From Paraescarpia echinospica (taxonomy: Eukaryota; Annelida; Polychaeta; Sabellida; Siboglinidae), in contig CM034531.1 in NCBI GenBank assembly GCA_020002185.1, positions 44,641,099 to 44,705,098 of the forward strand: a stretch of DNA of 64,000 nucleotides, in the 5' to 3' direction. Below, in pieces: positions 25,301 to 39,800 of this stretch. Below the pieces are notes generated by a model. It saw only the letters and a program-made list of their open reading frames with translations, was not told where the DNA came from and ran no database searches. The position numbers and the translations under genes were made by a program. The stretch's first letter is position 1, and the number at the start of each line of letters is the position of its first letter.

Positions 25301-27730
25301 GACTATGGAAAATTTAAAATGACGAAGCTAATGCAGAGTTAAGAGAATTGGCTAGTAGGTATAAATGCTTTATAAAACAAATATCAAAATGCTACCATAA
25401 ACAGTTACATGAAAACTTGCACAACCTAAAACATAGCAAGCCTGCAGAATACTGGGATATACTTAATAAAGCAAGTAACAGCAGTGAAAAATGTGGAAAT
25501 ATTTCACTGGATATGAACCACTTTGAAAAACCAGAAAGTGAAACTGCAGCTAGTGAGATACCTTTTGATCCAAGAAAGATTTCCCAGTCAAACGAACACA
25601 AAAACAGACCGTTCATACAAAATGAGGTACTAATACAAATAAAAAAAACTCAAAAACAAAAAGGCATGTGGTATTGATAATATTATAACTGAATACTTAA
25701 AAAAACCAGGGCCAGGCTGTGTCAGCCTTCTTCTCATGTAAAGTAGAGGTACAGCAAGGCGAAAACTTGTATCCTTTGTTATTTGCTATTTACCTGAATT
25801 TTGAACACTGTTAGTCATAATTATAAGGGACTTGACATGGCAGCTGGTGAAATTTACAACAACCTTAGTGATGATGATGTAGACATTTTCTTGAAAATGT
25901 ATGTTCTACTATATGCTGATGACACTAGAATGATTCAATCAAATACATATTTCTTGTGTATAGCGGAACTATGTCAACTCTTCTAATGGTTGACATTTGG
26001 TTGTTTCAGATGTCAACTATATTGTGAATCTGTAATTATTAGTCTATATTGAAACAATTGATTTACATAGTACCATGTCTACACAAGGCATGGCAAGTGT
26101 AAACAGAACAGTAGAGTGCATTTGATATCAATAAAGTGTAGGATATTTCACTCTATAGTTGTCCAAAATATTAATTTTCTATGCTTGTCACCTACAGATA
26201 ACAATACATCTTTAACCAATAGACACCACAGTCACACCATTTTATAATAATTAAATGAACATCAAAATAAACACAACTTGCAATTATAGAAAATCAATAG
26301 TTTTGAAAATACAGTTTAAAAGCTGCAGGCAACCGAGTTTAACAGCGGTTAAATGTGTCTGCTCTGCCTGTAACCAATTAAAGATTAGTCAAGGTCTCAA
26401 TAGAACAATGCAGAGTGGAGTGAGGCCCAGGGCAGTTTCTGGCACAATTCACAACATCTACTGTTGGGGGTGGTCTCAAGGGCCCTTCTCAAAACCACAT
26501 CACTAGATAATGTAAAACGTTTGCACTTTGGGGACCCCTGAGGTGCCCTTAGAATGATTCAATCAAATACAGATTTCTTGTGTATAGGGCCAGCACCCTA
26601 AGATACATCTATGCAAAATTAGACAAAAAGTTGCTGAACAGCTTCTGAGATACGGCAGCTACCGGCGGACGTCGGACGACGGACACAGAGTGATGGCAAT
26701 AGTCCCTTAGACCTTCGGCCCAAAGGACTAAAAACTAGTAATCATCAATTCACCATTGCAGGAAATCACGTGCTGCCATCTAGTGACCATATCATGCCAA
26801 CCTATTAACCACTTGTGCTTCCACCTAGTGAGTGTGTATCTTACTAGAAACTTCCACCCCCTTGGATTGTTGCTGGATTATCTTTGACAGATTTATTGTA
26901 GCAGACAACAAAAAGGAGAATGGTGAGTGTAACTTGTGAACTAAGAAATATGAGACTTGCTCATGTGGTACGGAGACAGGGCGGTGATGCAATAAAGAAG
27001 TATGGAGGCTACCAGGGGAGGGCAGACACAGCAAAGGATGACTAAAGAATGTGGCAAGGAGAGACGTGTAGGTGACAGAGGTTGTAGAGGAGGATGCAAT
27101 GGTGGCCAAGCATCCAAGCGCTCACTCCTAAACAATCAAAACAAGATGATTTCACTAGAGCACTAAATAAAAGTACACAAAGAAAGCAATCAGTGATATT
27201 TTACAACCTAGTGCAGGTGTCATACATATTAATATTAAATATCATATGCATCAAAGTTTAATGTAACACGCAATAATAAATAACTAAACAAGTGAATACG
27301 ACATACAATGTGGCAGTGATAGCCACCAAACCTCGTCTTAACAGCTGTTGTTACTAGTCAAATAAAGCACCACTCTGATCATGCGTGTTATTCTAGTCTC
27401 GGTCCAATGTTTGTTTCAATTCTTGGAACAAAAAATAAATCATACCTACATGAAGCTGTCTACTAGACTGAAGTTATTGAATTTGAAGGAATGAGCAGTG
27501 AACGTAAACAAGCCGTTTGCTTAGATGAAGTGTCCAACATGCAATCATGCTACAGATCTCAAGACTAATAACATGACGGCGGACAGGAAGCTAATGCACA
27601 GACTGAGGAAGTGGCAGATTCATGGAGGTGCATGTTTACACGACAGCTGTCTCGTGGTCTCACTGACAGACGAGCAAGAACCTGAAATAATGTGTGGGGG
27701 AGGTTGTGGTGAGGGGGAGGCATATATACG

Positions 27731-27809
<79 letters not shown>

Positions 27810-30800
27810 CACTAAATCATCAAGAACGAGAGAACGAGTGGGATGACAGGAGATGGATGGTGGAGACATTGGTGAGATGGGATCAGTGACAACGTCAGTC
27901 TCACCACAGAGATGAAGACCAAAGAGCAGAAGACCTTATGACATGTGTGTGCATAGAATGGGGGAAGTGTGGGTGATGATGAACAGTTAGGTGGGATGAT
28001 GCAATGATCTATATTACTTATCTGTCTGCACAATTGTATGGGGGTGGGGTGATAATGAAGAGCTAGTGCGATTTATACTACTAGCACAGTTCATTTTCCC
28101 ATTGTGTTAACATTTTTATAAGAATACTGGATGGGTAGAAATTCTGAAACAACCCTTCACAGCGACTGTTATCATGCCGTTGGTATGCTGATCAAGCGTC
28201 GTCAAAAACACAGGCTTACAGCTCGTTTAAAACACATGCATGCAAGATGCCTATCAATAGTGACCAAAACAGCCATGTAATTGAGCACCAACATGTGTGA
28301 ATAAAATGACACAAAATCACTCTGCCAATTGATTACATTCTTCCAAATATGCATAATTTAATTTTTAACACTAAATCTCTTAATATGCCTGAATAACTGC
28401 ACTCAGTTCACATTTGTTTCAAATTTAAAATATTGTAATTTCCTAGGTCCTACATTTTAACGAAACACAACAAGGTTTGAAGGTTAACCGTGCTCTTACC
28501 CTGTATCTGTCTCCGTAGATGCAGTATGGGGTGTGGATGATAACGAAGTGTTAGATGGGATGCCTCCATGATCTATACCTCTGCCTCCACAACTGCAGTG
28601 TGGGCGAGGGGGGAGGTGTGTGGGTGATAATGAAGTGTTAGATGGGATGCCTCCATGATCTATACCTCTGCCTCCACAACTGCAGTGTGGGCGGGGGAGG
28701 GGGTGTGGGTAATAATAAAGTGTTAGATGGGATGCCTCCATGATCTATACCTCTGCCTCCACAACTGCAGTGTGGGCGGGGGGGATGTGGGTGATAATGA
28801 AGTGTTAGATGGGATGCCTCCATGATCTACACCTCTGCCTCCACAACTGCAGTGTGGGCTGGGGGGGGAGGGGTGTGGGTGATAATGAAGTGTTAGATGG
28901 GATGCCTCCATGATCTATACCTCTGCCTCCACAACTGCAGTGTGGGCGGGAGTGTGTGGGTGATAATGTTTGGAGGTGGCCAGGCGAGACAGCTTTATGA
29001 AGACACACAGTGATTAGACTATGTGCTTTGAGGCCAGAGCAATGACACCCAGCCACTTGAGGTAAGCCATGTGGACATAGAGAGTTGACCTATGGCGGAC
29101 TCACTGTTCTAGACCTGGGGCGGAAGTACTCGGTAACCAGTACTCACGTATCTGCACGTACCATATTCAACCTATTAAGCGTACATGTCCTAATCAGCAT
29201 ACATCTCCATTTTGTAATCATTCATCTCTTGTCTCGACTACAGCATCCAAACAGTAATTTCTTTCCACCGACGTCAAGATTCAGCAGTAATAGAGCATAA
29301 TTGTTCTGAAACCAACAGACCTGGCAATGTTCTGGTTTCCTTATAGCCACATATGAATGTATAAATGGCTGTTAGTGCCAACCAAGTCCCTTCATTGAAT
29401 CTCTTGAATTTTTTAATTGAAAAACAATTAATTTTGTCCCCATATCTGTAAACTACCAGTGGTGCAGCAAGAATTTAGTTTTCAGGTTAGTGTAAATATC
29501 CGAGAAACCCCAATCACTGCCCTGATATCTGGTACAACTGCTTTGAATGTTTCACTGGTTTATTTGTCTAGTTTGCCTGTAGAAGACATTGCCTCTTCAG
29601 ACAGAGGTTACAGGGATATTCCCATATCCAAACAACAGCATTGTCATAACAATGAGTTAGTCTGCACAAATGTTTGACATATTTGATTGTACCATTCCTT
29701 TTAAAGATAACATTAGAGAACTGCCACATCACCTGCACAAGGATCTACACGAACCTTATTAATACTGTCTGTATTGCACATTACACAATGACAATGTACG
29801 GCTTGGAGCAGATACTAAATGTGTCATCAAATTGTGCAGAGTTCCGACATTCTCTCGGATGACTTCACAATTTTATGACAGTTGCAAATTGACATGTCAA
29901 CTAACATTCTTAATATCTCATGACGACATCAGCATCATAACTTTACCTCACCAACTTTTAAAGGTTACTCAGCACATACACACAATTATGCACATATGCC
30001 TACTGCCAACCAGAAGTATGACCCCTCATCTTATCCAAACAGTGCAGTTAACCATGCGACCGGCCAGGGCCGATTCATCAGCCGATGGTACCTACCTTCG
30101 TAGTAACATTTTTAGTTTCCATGCCAGGTAACAGACACGCAAACATTTGGTATTGTTGGATAGCCGACAGCTTTTTCAATATGATATATATTTATTCAGG
30201 AGGAGATTGATTGACAGCTAGTAACTGCCTAGCTTACAAAACATCTGACCAAGTCAGTGCCAAATTTGGGTGGTTTTACTATGCCCCACGTAATGAATTT
30301 ATGTATCCATTCATAGTCTAGACCCCCGCACACACGGTATCAATGGAAAGCTCTATTATTGGCCAATCTGCCAAAAATGTAATCAACTGGCTATGCTAAT
30401 TCAGCAAATCAGAACAAAGCATTTCAAACACCGCCCCACCAGCCCATCCAGAGCTGAAGTAAACAAAATGGCAGACATCGTTGCGTAGAATTGTTCACTT
30501 CAAAAGTTTACTTAAGCCCAGACACGGCAGGTAGATAGGATTATTTTTTAATTTGTGCAAACAGTTCAATTTGTTCTGCCCAATGCATGAAATGGGTCTT
30601 ACTGAGTAAAATATATATTGAACTTTATTCAGCCAGACCCCCCGTTTCCATGGTAACAAACAAAATGGCCACCATTTTGAGCAAATATTGGCAAATTTTG
30701 AAACACTGCCATTTTTTATTGAATCCATATATAGTTATAATTCTTGCAAATCCATGTTCTCTCTAGATTCTATTGTGAAATGATCAGAGCATTTTTTGAA

Positions 30801-33800
30801 AGGTTGTGTTTTTATTTTTTAAATACTTTTTTTGTAAAATACGAAAAAAAATCTTGAATTTTGGCAACAAATATGGCTATATCTTTCAAACTATTCAAGA
30901 TTTTAGAAAAGTGTCTGATCATTGCACACAGTAGAATATGCTGAATGCAACACTGAAAACATTATTTATAAAGCATAATTATTCCAAGAGATATCCTGTT
31001 TCCAAATGCAGAAATTTGAAGAAAAATGTTTTTGAGAAAATGGCTATCAAAGATTGCATAATGGATTTAATTACATGATATCGACATGCTTGATCCATGA
31101 TTAAAACTCACTTAGAGGTACGTAACTGTCATAGAAGTGAACTTTATTGATAGTATGCATACAAAGGTATAATAATCTGGCAGAAAACCATTTTCATTAT
31201 TTTTTTATCAAAAAAAACTTTTTCACCTGCGGTGTCTGGCCTTAAGATTATCTCCAGTTTCCGTGTCAATGTTTTAACAAAATGCATATATTTTGACAAA
31301 ATGCATGACAGTATTCATGAACAAGGTTATTATACTAGTTCAGATAGTTAGAACGAGTTTGGATGCTTTTGGAGATGGAAATTCAACAATTTGGCAGCGC
31401 GATGTTTGTCCGGGCGAGCCACAGGTGCACACCGGTAGCAAAATCGGTAGTGATTGGGCTGCTAGAATCAGCTTATTTTTATAACGGAAAAATCATAAAT
31501 ATAAAAGGTTATAATCAATGGTTTTGATTAGTTTTTATGTTATTTGGTACCTAATATGTATGGCTACATTTGTCTTGCTGGACATAGGGCATATATCCAC
31601 TCAGTAATTATCCGGTAGCAGGATGGAATGTTTATTAAAAAAAATTTTTTTTGCTTAAATTCAGGTAATAATATCCCCATAATTATCGAATGATGTATAT
31701 ATTTTATAATTTTATTATAATAAAGCATTCCTTTAGCAATAAAATGATATCTCATTCATATTTTTGTGATACGTATTAACAGAGTTATGATTTTACTGTA
31801 GCAGTACGCTACAGAGGATTTTCATTCGCCTGTCGCAGGGTTAAGCCCCTAGAAATGCCCCTGGAAATGACATATGAATTATTCATGGAAATAACCTTGG
31901 CAAGTCAGGATCTTAAGATTCCTCTTTAGAAGGATTTCTGTAAAGATCTTTGGCCAAGTCAATATATTTATCTCAGTCCAGATTTCTGACCAAGTGGGGA
32001 TCTGTCACCGAATAAGAATCTTGTGTCGATTCTGGATCTCTGTGAATCAGGATCTATGTTAAGTCAGGAATTCTATGAGCAAGTAAGGATTTCTGATCAA
32101 GTCAGGATCTCTTGCCAAGTCAGGATCTATAGGACGAATCAGGATATATGACTGAGTAAGGACCTCTGGTTGAGTCAGGATTTCTGGTAAGTCTGGATTT
32201 ATGGGCAAAGCAGGATCTCTACCCCAGTAAGAATTACTGATCGAATCAGAATCTCAGGATCTTTGTCTGAGTCGGGATCCTCAGCTGAGCCAAGATGAAT
32301 GACTAAGTCAGAATCTCTTGCCAACTCCCGATCTCTTGCCGGACTATGGACAAAGTCAGGATCACTAGCCTAGTAACGATCGATCACAAACCTAGTCAGG
32401 ATCGATAACCATGTCAAGATCTCTGGCCAAATCAGGATTAACACGCATTGTCAGTTTATCTGATCCATCATGATCTATAACTGTCAGGATATCTGGCATC
32501 TATGAGTCATGATCTCTGATCCAGTCATGATCTTTGACCTAGTCGGAATCAACGGCCAAATCAAATCTCAGCCTTAGTAAGGATCACTGGCCAAGGCAGG
32601 ATATCTGGTTATGTTAAGATCTCAGGCCAAATAAGACTCTTTGGAATGGCACGAAATAATAGCATGGTCCAGATCCCTAATCAGCACCATATCACCTGTG
32701 CAGATCCAGATGTTTGTACTAAATGACAAATCATGGATCCCCTTACAACATTAATCACTCCCAATATTTGAATCATTTACATTGTAGAGGAAAGTAAGCA
32801 ATAAACTGAACATTTTGTGAAAGGTTTGTATATAGTAAATCAAGTGTTTTCTTGATATACTGCAAATAAATTGCTGAAAAAGCTATTATTTAGGACAATT
32901 TGCAATAAACAAATGCTGATATAATTGCAACATGCCACAACAATCTGTATTTACATGACTGGCTGGAGTCGTACATAGTCCATCTATCCAGGTATGTCTT
33001 TACTAATGTATGACTTATAATAAACAACAGCTTTTTTGAGAAAGCACAAAAGAATCCGAATCAGTGCAAGTTCAAGTACACTGTACAGGACACATTCACG
33101 CACGCACGCACGGACAAATGCATGCACTGACACATGCACAAATGCATGTATGTATGCATCCATCTATGTATGTATTCATGTGTGCATACCTAAATTTGTT
33201 TATAAACGTATACATTATACATATAAATTATACGGATGTATCAAATAACTACGTATACATGTATTTTTTTTGTATATTATACATATGCTTGAGGTTGATA
33301 TACAAGCATACCCCTCCCCATAGGTGTGTCAACACACTCAGTCGCACTCACTTACTCCCTCACTCCCACCGCCGTGTAAGCGACACCGATAAACGAACAC
33401 ATCAAATAGTGACACGGCACCATAACAGCAACAACACGGAAGACAACATTGACACGATGACATATCACAATGTTGCTGTACCGCACCGCACGCGAGTCGT
33501 CCAGATTGCATCACCACCGCCATCGCCGATGGCCGTGTATGCGTCACCACAGACACTGTCATCCCAGAGGAAGCGACACACGGCTGCCTCCCTGCTACCT
33601 GTCTCCTCCAACATCTGTCTCCCATCCACTTTCCTCCTTCCTCTTGCTTCCGTCCGACTGGTCTTATTATGCGGGCAACTCCTATTGCGATGCTCGACTC
33701 ACCCTCGACACCGCATTATGTATTCATGCTTGCCGTACTGCGGCGTAAACACGGCGCGGCCAATCAATGCAGCGCCTGCACGCCCACACACAGCCGCACG

Positions 33801-36800
33801 CGTCCACCTACGCACACTGCGGCTGGTGCAGTAGGTGGCGTGTGCACATTATTGAAGACCGCCCTGGTTGAGGTGATAGTGTTGCTCGTGATGCAACTGT
33901 TCTGGCTGTGTTCTGATGTAATAGAGCTGTCAGCTCAGGCAGACTGAGGTGTGACAACTGTGCATCATAATTGTCATTGTTCACTGTCGCTGTCTGGGGG
34001 GATCCAGGGCTCACCTAGCAATATAGCGTATTCTTTTTAACGTTTTTAAACTTAATTTATTTTCTAACAAAACAAAAATATTTTTATTTTTTATTTTAGC
34101 AAATTAATTTTTCATCATGTTTCTTGTATTTTATTCAATCTCACGATTGCAAAGAAATTAATTATTATTATTATGGTAAACCTGAACAAATATGCCAGCA
34201 TTTGAGGGTATACGCTATATCATTTAAAAATTATTCCTACCTGTCTAGCGTGTAAAAATATCCCTGTTTTGTAGCGTATTATGCTTAAAACACCCATTAG
34301 TCAGTATGATTCATGTTTTGTACACAGCGAAACCTTGTCATTCCAAACATACTGGTGCCAGTGTGCATCAGGAGTAATGTGGTTTTCAGATAAACAAACC
34401 AATGTTTAACTATGTATGGTTGGAAATCCTGTAAGCTCAGTCATACATCACATATGCGCTATCAGATATCATGCACAATGTCAAATGTCACACACGCTAG
34501 CATAGTTTGCTGTGAGATATTGCACTGTCAGATATCACACGCTGTCAGATACCACATACTCAGATATCGTGAGTTGTCAGATTTACAAGCTGTCAGATAT
34601 CATGTACTGTCAGATATCATAGCCACCATATGTTGCACAGCTGCATATAATCACCCACTGCTATCATTCAAGATGTATTGTACTGCAACACACACTCCAC
34701 TTTGCTGCAAAAATAGAAGTCTGCTTGTTGTGTTGTTTATTTTTGCAGCAAAGTGGAGTGTGTGTTGCAGTACAATACATCTTGAATGATAGCAGTGGGT
34801 GATTATATGCAGCTACATTTAAAATCAGGTCATTCCAATCATGCAATGTATCAGTGAGCGGTGATTAACATCTACCATGTCTAATGTCAAACAGATAGTA
34901 TTTCCAGATTTGGACAGTGCAAATACACAAACTGCTGCATTGAGATAACTTCTGTGACCACGCAGGGAGTGACACAACAGCTCACTTGATCAGAGAAGAA
35001 CACAACAAGTTGGTATCATTATGATTTGAGAGGGCAGGTGGAACCAAATCAATTATCGTCTCTATCGTCAATCAGGTGCCCAACCACACTGACCTTCCCC
35101 TCTAGCTGTAACACCTGTTCAGTGGTCAATTAAATAATAAATAATGTCTGTGTCAAATGGGACAATGCTGTCAAATCTATGTTCTGTTGCGCCTAACCCA
35201 AATGTCTCACCTCAGGGCATATACAATGGTTGTCATTGGCTAACTCAGTGTTCATGTTAGGGTTTAAAAAAACGGGGTCCCCAAAACAGAAATGGGGTCC
35301 AAAGATGTGGACTATTAAATGGACTAAATTAATATGTGGCCTCGATGATGTCAAAAACGCTGACCGGAAGCCACGCTAAAGCCGACACACAATTTGGATA
35401 TCTGTCATATTTTTTGTCAGCGACTTGTCTAACGTGGGACTAGAAATAACTTTGAAGAACCTAGAATTACGTCGAAAGGATGCAGCGAAATGTGAAAAAC
35501 AGTGAAACTTGAAAAACTGCGTTCCGCCTTAAAAAACTGCGTAATATTGCCCAAAAATGGCGTCTGCATGAACACTGCTAACTGATGCAGTTATTCATGG
35601 ATTAAAATGCCTCCATAAACAATATTCACAATATGTATGACAGAAAAGATCACTGCAGAAGAACAGGCGGGTTTTCGAACAGGACAGAGCACTGGTGAAC
35701 AGATCTTCAACCTTAGAATCCTTTGTGAGAAACACCTTCATCACCGGCAAAGCCTGTACCATGTCTTCATAGACTGTAAGAAGGCCTTTGATAGGGTACG
35801 GCATGCAGCTCTATGGGCGACCGTGAGAAAGTACAACATTGGCACCAATCTTGTCCGAACCATTGAACACCTATATGACAAGACCACCAGTGCAGTCATC
35901 TTCAATGGCAGCATAGGAGAACAACAGTGGTTTTGAACAACAGTGAGAGTTCGACAAGGATGCCTACTATCACCCACCCTTTTCAACATCTTTCTGGAAA
36001 GGATCATGAATGATGCCTTTGAAAACCATCAAGGCACTATCAGCATTGGAGGCAGGGCAATCACCAACCTTCGCTTCGCTGATGATATCGATGGCCTAGC
36101 TGGAGAAAAACAAGAACTAGTCAACTTGGTGGAGTGCCTGGCCAAAACCTCTACAGCGTATGGCATGGAGATCAGCGCCGAAAAGACCAAACTGATGACA
36201 AACAACACACAAGGCATCAACACAGAGGTCAAAGTTAACGGACGGAGACTTGAAACAGTAACAAGCTTCAAGTATTTGGGATCAGTCATCACAGACGAGG
36301 GCTCCAAACCTGAGATACTTGCCAGGATTGCATAGACAACAGCAGCATTTACAAGATTGAAACCCATATGAAATGACAGTAACATCAATGACAGTTCAAA
36401 AATAAGGCTGATGTGCTCCCTTGTCATGTCCATCTTTCTATATGCTTGTGAAACATGGACCTTCTCAGCAGATCTACAGAAGAGGATACAAGCCATGGAA
36501 ATGAGGTGCTTTCAGAAGATCTTGCGCATATCATACAAATACCATGTTACTTACAAAAACGTTCGAAACAAGATCAAACAAGCCATCGAACCTTACGAAG
36601 ACCTCCTTATAACAGTCAAGAAGCTTAAACTGAAGTGGTACGGCCACTTCTCACAATCATCTGACCTTACAAAGACCATCTTGCAAGGTACCGTGAGGAG
36701 AAGAGGTAGACAGAAAAAGAGATGGGAAGACTACATCAAAGAATGGATCAAAGAGTGGACAGGACTGGAGTTCGCCGACACCCAGAGGGCTGTGGTGAAC

Positions 36801-39800
36801 AGGGAAACATGGAGAGAGCTGGTTAAGAAGTCATCAGTGGTGCGCCAACGATCCTTATGGGTTATGGGAAAAATGAAGTGAAGTATGGCATCTGGTGGCT
36901 GAAAGCTGAACCACAATAGTAGTAAGCAAGTTTTCACATGCTGATGCGTTTTCATTGAAATGTATTCACTTCAGTAACAAAAACTATCAGAACTAAAATT
37001 ATTATCTCTGACAACACAAACTGAATGTTACAAAATACTTCCATTCTGACACATTAACCCTCGAAATGTCTCGGGATTTCAGCCCAACCGTACCTGTCTT
37101 TGTTGTAACAATTTTAATTTCCTTCACACGCAACTGACCCGCAAACAGTTGGTATCTATGGATAGCTGACACATTTTTCGAGATCATGTATACTTATTCA
37201 TGAGCAGATTCAATGACAGCTACTCGCAATCTAGCTTACAAAAGATGTGACGCGGTTGACACCCACATTTTGGTGATTTTATTACATCCTGCGTACTGAA
37301 TTTACGCATCCATTCATAAAGTCTAGACCCCGCACGATCTGCCAAAAATGACACCAGTGGGCTGACTTAACTCAGCGAATCAGAACCATGGTTTCAAAAG
37401 CAGCCTCACCAGCCTTCCAAAGCGAAAGTCAAAAACAAAATGGCGGAGCAGTGTTCAGCAACTTATCCACTTCGAAAGTTTACTTCGGATTATCTCAAGT
37501 TTTTGTGTCAATATTTTGACAAAATGCCTGACAGTATTCATAAATAAGGTTATTATACTAGTTTAGATAATTAGAACAACTCTCGGGTGTTTTTTGATGT
37601 GAAGATTCAACAAATTAGCAGCACAATGTTTCTCCAGGTGAGTACGTGGGTTGCAACGGTAATCAACCTGCTGGAATCGGCCTATTTTTATATCGGAAAA
37701 AATTATAAAAATAAAAGTTCTCAACGGATTTGTTTCATTTTTGTGTTATTTGACAGCTAACATATTTGGCTACATTTGTCTCACTGGATGTTGGGCGATC
37801 TTATTTTTACCCAACCGAGATGTTGTAACTACTTACACACTGTAAACGAAACAGTGTCACAATAACCCATAAAACATGCACATAACCAATGACTAGTGTT
37901 GCACATTCCATTTAAAATACTCATCACCAAAACACAGGTGGAAGGATACAGGGCAGTGCTAATGTAGATGCTACACAAAAGCAGACAAGAAACCCAAACC
38001 ATCAACACCTGGCTTTAGAAACTGACATACAAAAACCAAGCACAACTATCACTTAGCCAAGCTGCGCTACCATGGCAACGTAAAAAGCAACAACAAATAT
38101 TAAAAAGATATAATTTATACTCACTCATCCGATGATTTTCTTGACGTCGTCTTACAGTTCAGTGGCTCTTTTACCCGCGGCATCCGATTATCAAACGACC
38201 CTTGACCTTTGACATCGTTTTTAAACGTCCTGCCTACAACGGCATCCGATCGCGGCACCGTCGGTCTCTGATCAAGACAATTTTCAGTGGAGCGTGAAAG
38301 TCTGTGATCCATAGCTGGTCGGACCCCGTCTACTGTCCTTGCAGGCGACTGCCTGTTAGAGGCGCCACCTGGTGGGTGGTTTAGTGACAAGTCTGGCACG
38401 GCCCCGGTTGCGAGACTATTGCGTGACCCGACTCCAAAATTGTTTGGTTTGTAGTCGTTTGGCAGTGTTGCACGCACTGTGCTGTGAAAGAACGTGTCAG
38501 CGCATTTCCGCAACGAGTTTGGGTAACTCGTTGAATTCGGCACACCTGCTCGGTTCGCCCCTCCATTCAGAGAGTGCGCCGGTGTTCCCGTCTTGTCTAT
38601 GATGGGCCGCTGAAAGTTCTCAACAGAATTGCTGTGCGGCGTGTTACGGAGGCCATCGATCGCGTTCCGCTCCTCCAAGATGGCGCTGCGTGTCGTCGCT
38701 CCGACCGTTCTCCGTGCATAGTGCTTACTCGGCGACCTAACAAGTAGGTGACCTTATTTATACAAACACCCCGTGACCCTGCCTGCTCCGTAAACATTGA
38801 TGCCAACATAAACATTTTCCATTTCGGGGTTCAAAATCTGGAAGCCCAAAGGTTTCTGCCAATTGCAGGTATCTTTTAAATTTAAAACTGTTCTACTCCT
38901 TTCCAAAGTACACTTAATTTCCGACATGACATTTGTTCCCTCAATTTTCTTTCACTTCGTCTCAAATGTTGTTTCTTGTACTAGGCTTCGCTTAACACAC
39001 ATGCAGCATACACACTTCATATATACACACATTAGCCTTTGCTCAACACACCTATCATGCAGCAAACACACTCAATATATAAACATTAATATGACTGTAA
39101 CAAATTAGCTGATTATGGCAACAAGTTACGCAACATGCACGCAACATGCGCATGTGACAGGTGCTACGATTCGCAAGCACACACACAGACCGCATGTTGA
39201 AGCATGACATTGCAGCCACACACAGACAAGCCTTAACATGCCTAACGCTCTTATCCTCTAGGACCTTACCAGGAGATCGTAACCAGTCTCGACAACCCAC
39301 AATGTTCACGGGGTATCGCCCCTACAATATCACCCAGGCAAAATAACCTGTGACATCATGCAGACAATATTGCCACAACAATATCATCCAGACAATATCG
39401 CCGCAACAATATTACCCCGAGAATCTCATCTAGACAATATTGTTCCAACAATATCACTAAAACAATGTTGCCAAGACAATATTGTCCCAACAATATCGCC
39501 AAGACAATCAGGCCAAGAAAATATTGCCCAGACAATATCACCAAGACAATATTGCCTAAACTACATCGCATAGATACAGCATCAGCGGAGAGGTTGTCAA
39601 TTACATTACTTTATCAAAACGGTTGCCATTTAACGTGTGCATTAGACTGACCTTTCAAATGACCGTTCAATCCGTGCTCTCCTCTTCCCTTCCTCGATAG
39701 CTTGGAACTGTGTTTTCCCACTGTGAAGAATCAAATATTTTCATTCATTATTCGTTCAGATATGATTACATCTACCGCTGTCTACAACCGGGTACTCAGT

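Noticed and set aside
33064..33834. 256-codon plus-strand open frame
   Set aside because: Its start lies in CA- and ATGT-rich simple sequence and the rest overlaps a CpG-rich stretch open in several frames. No domain recognised.
38121..38678. Reading exon 7 as a stand-alone 185-residue protein
   Set aside because: The apparent start is TTG, not ATG, and the stop overlaps a perfect gtgagt donor. It fits as an internal exon.
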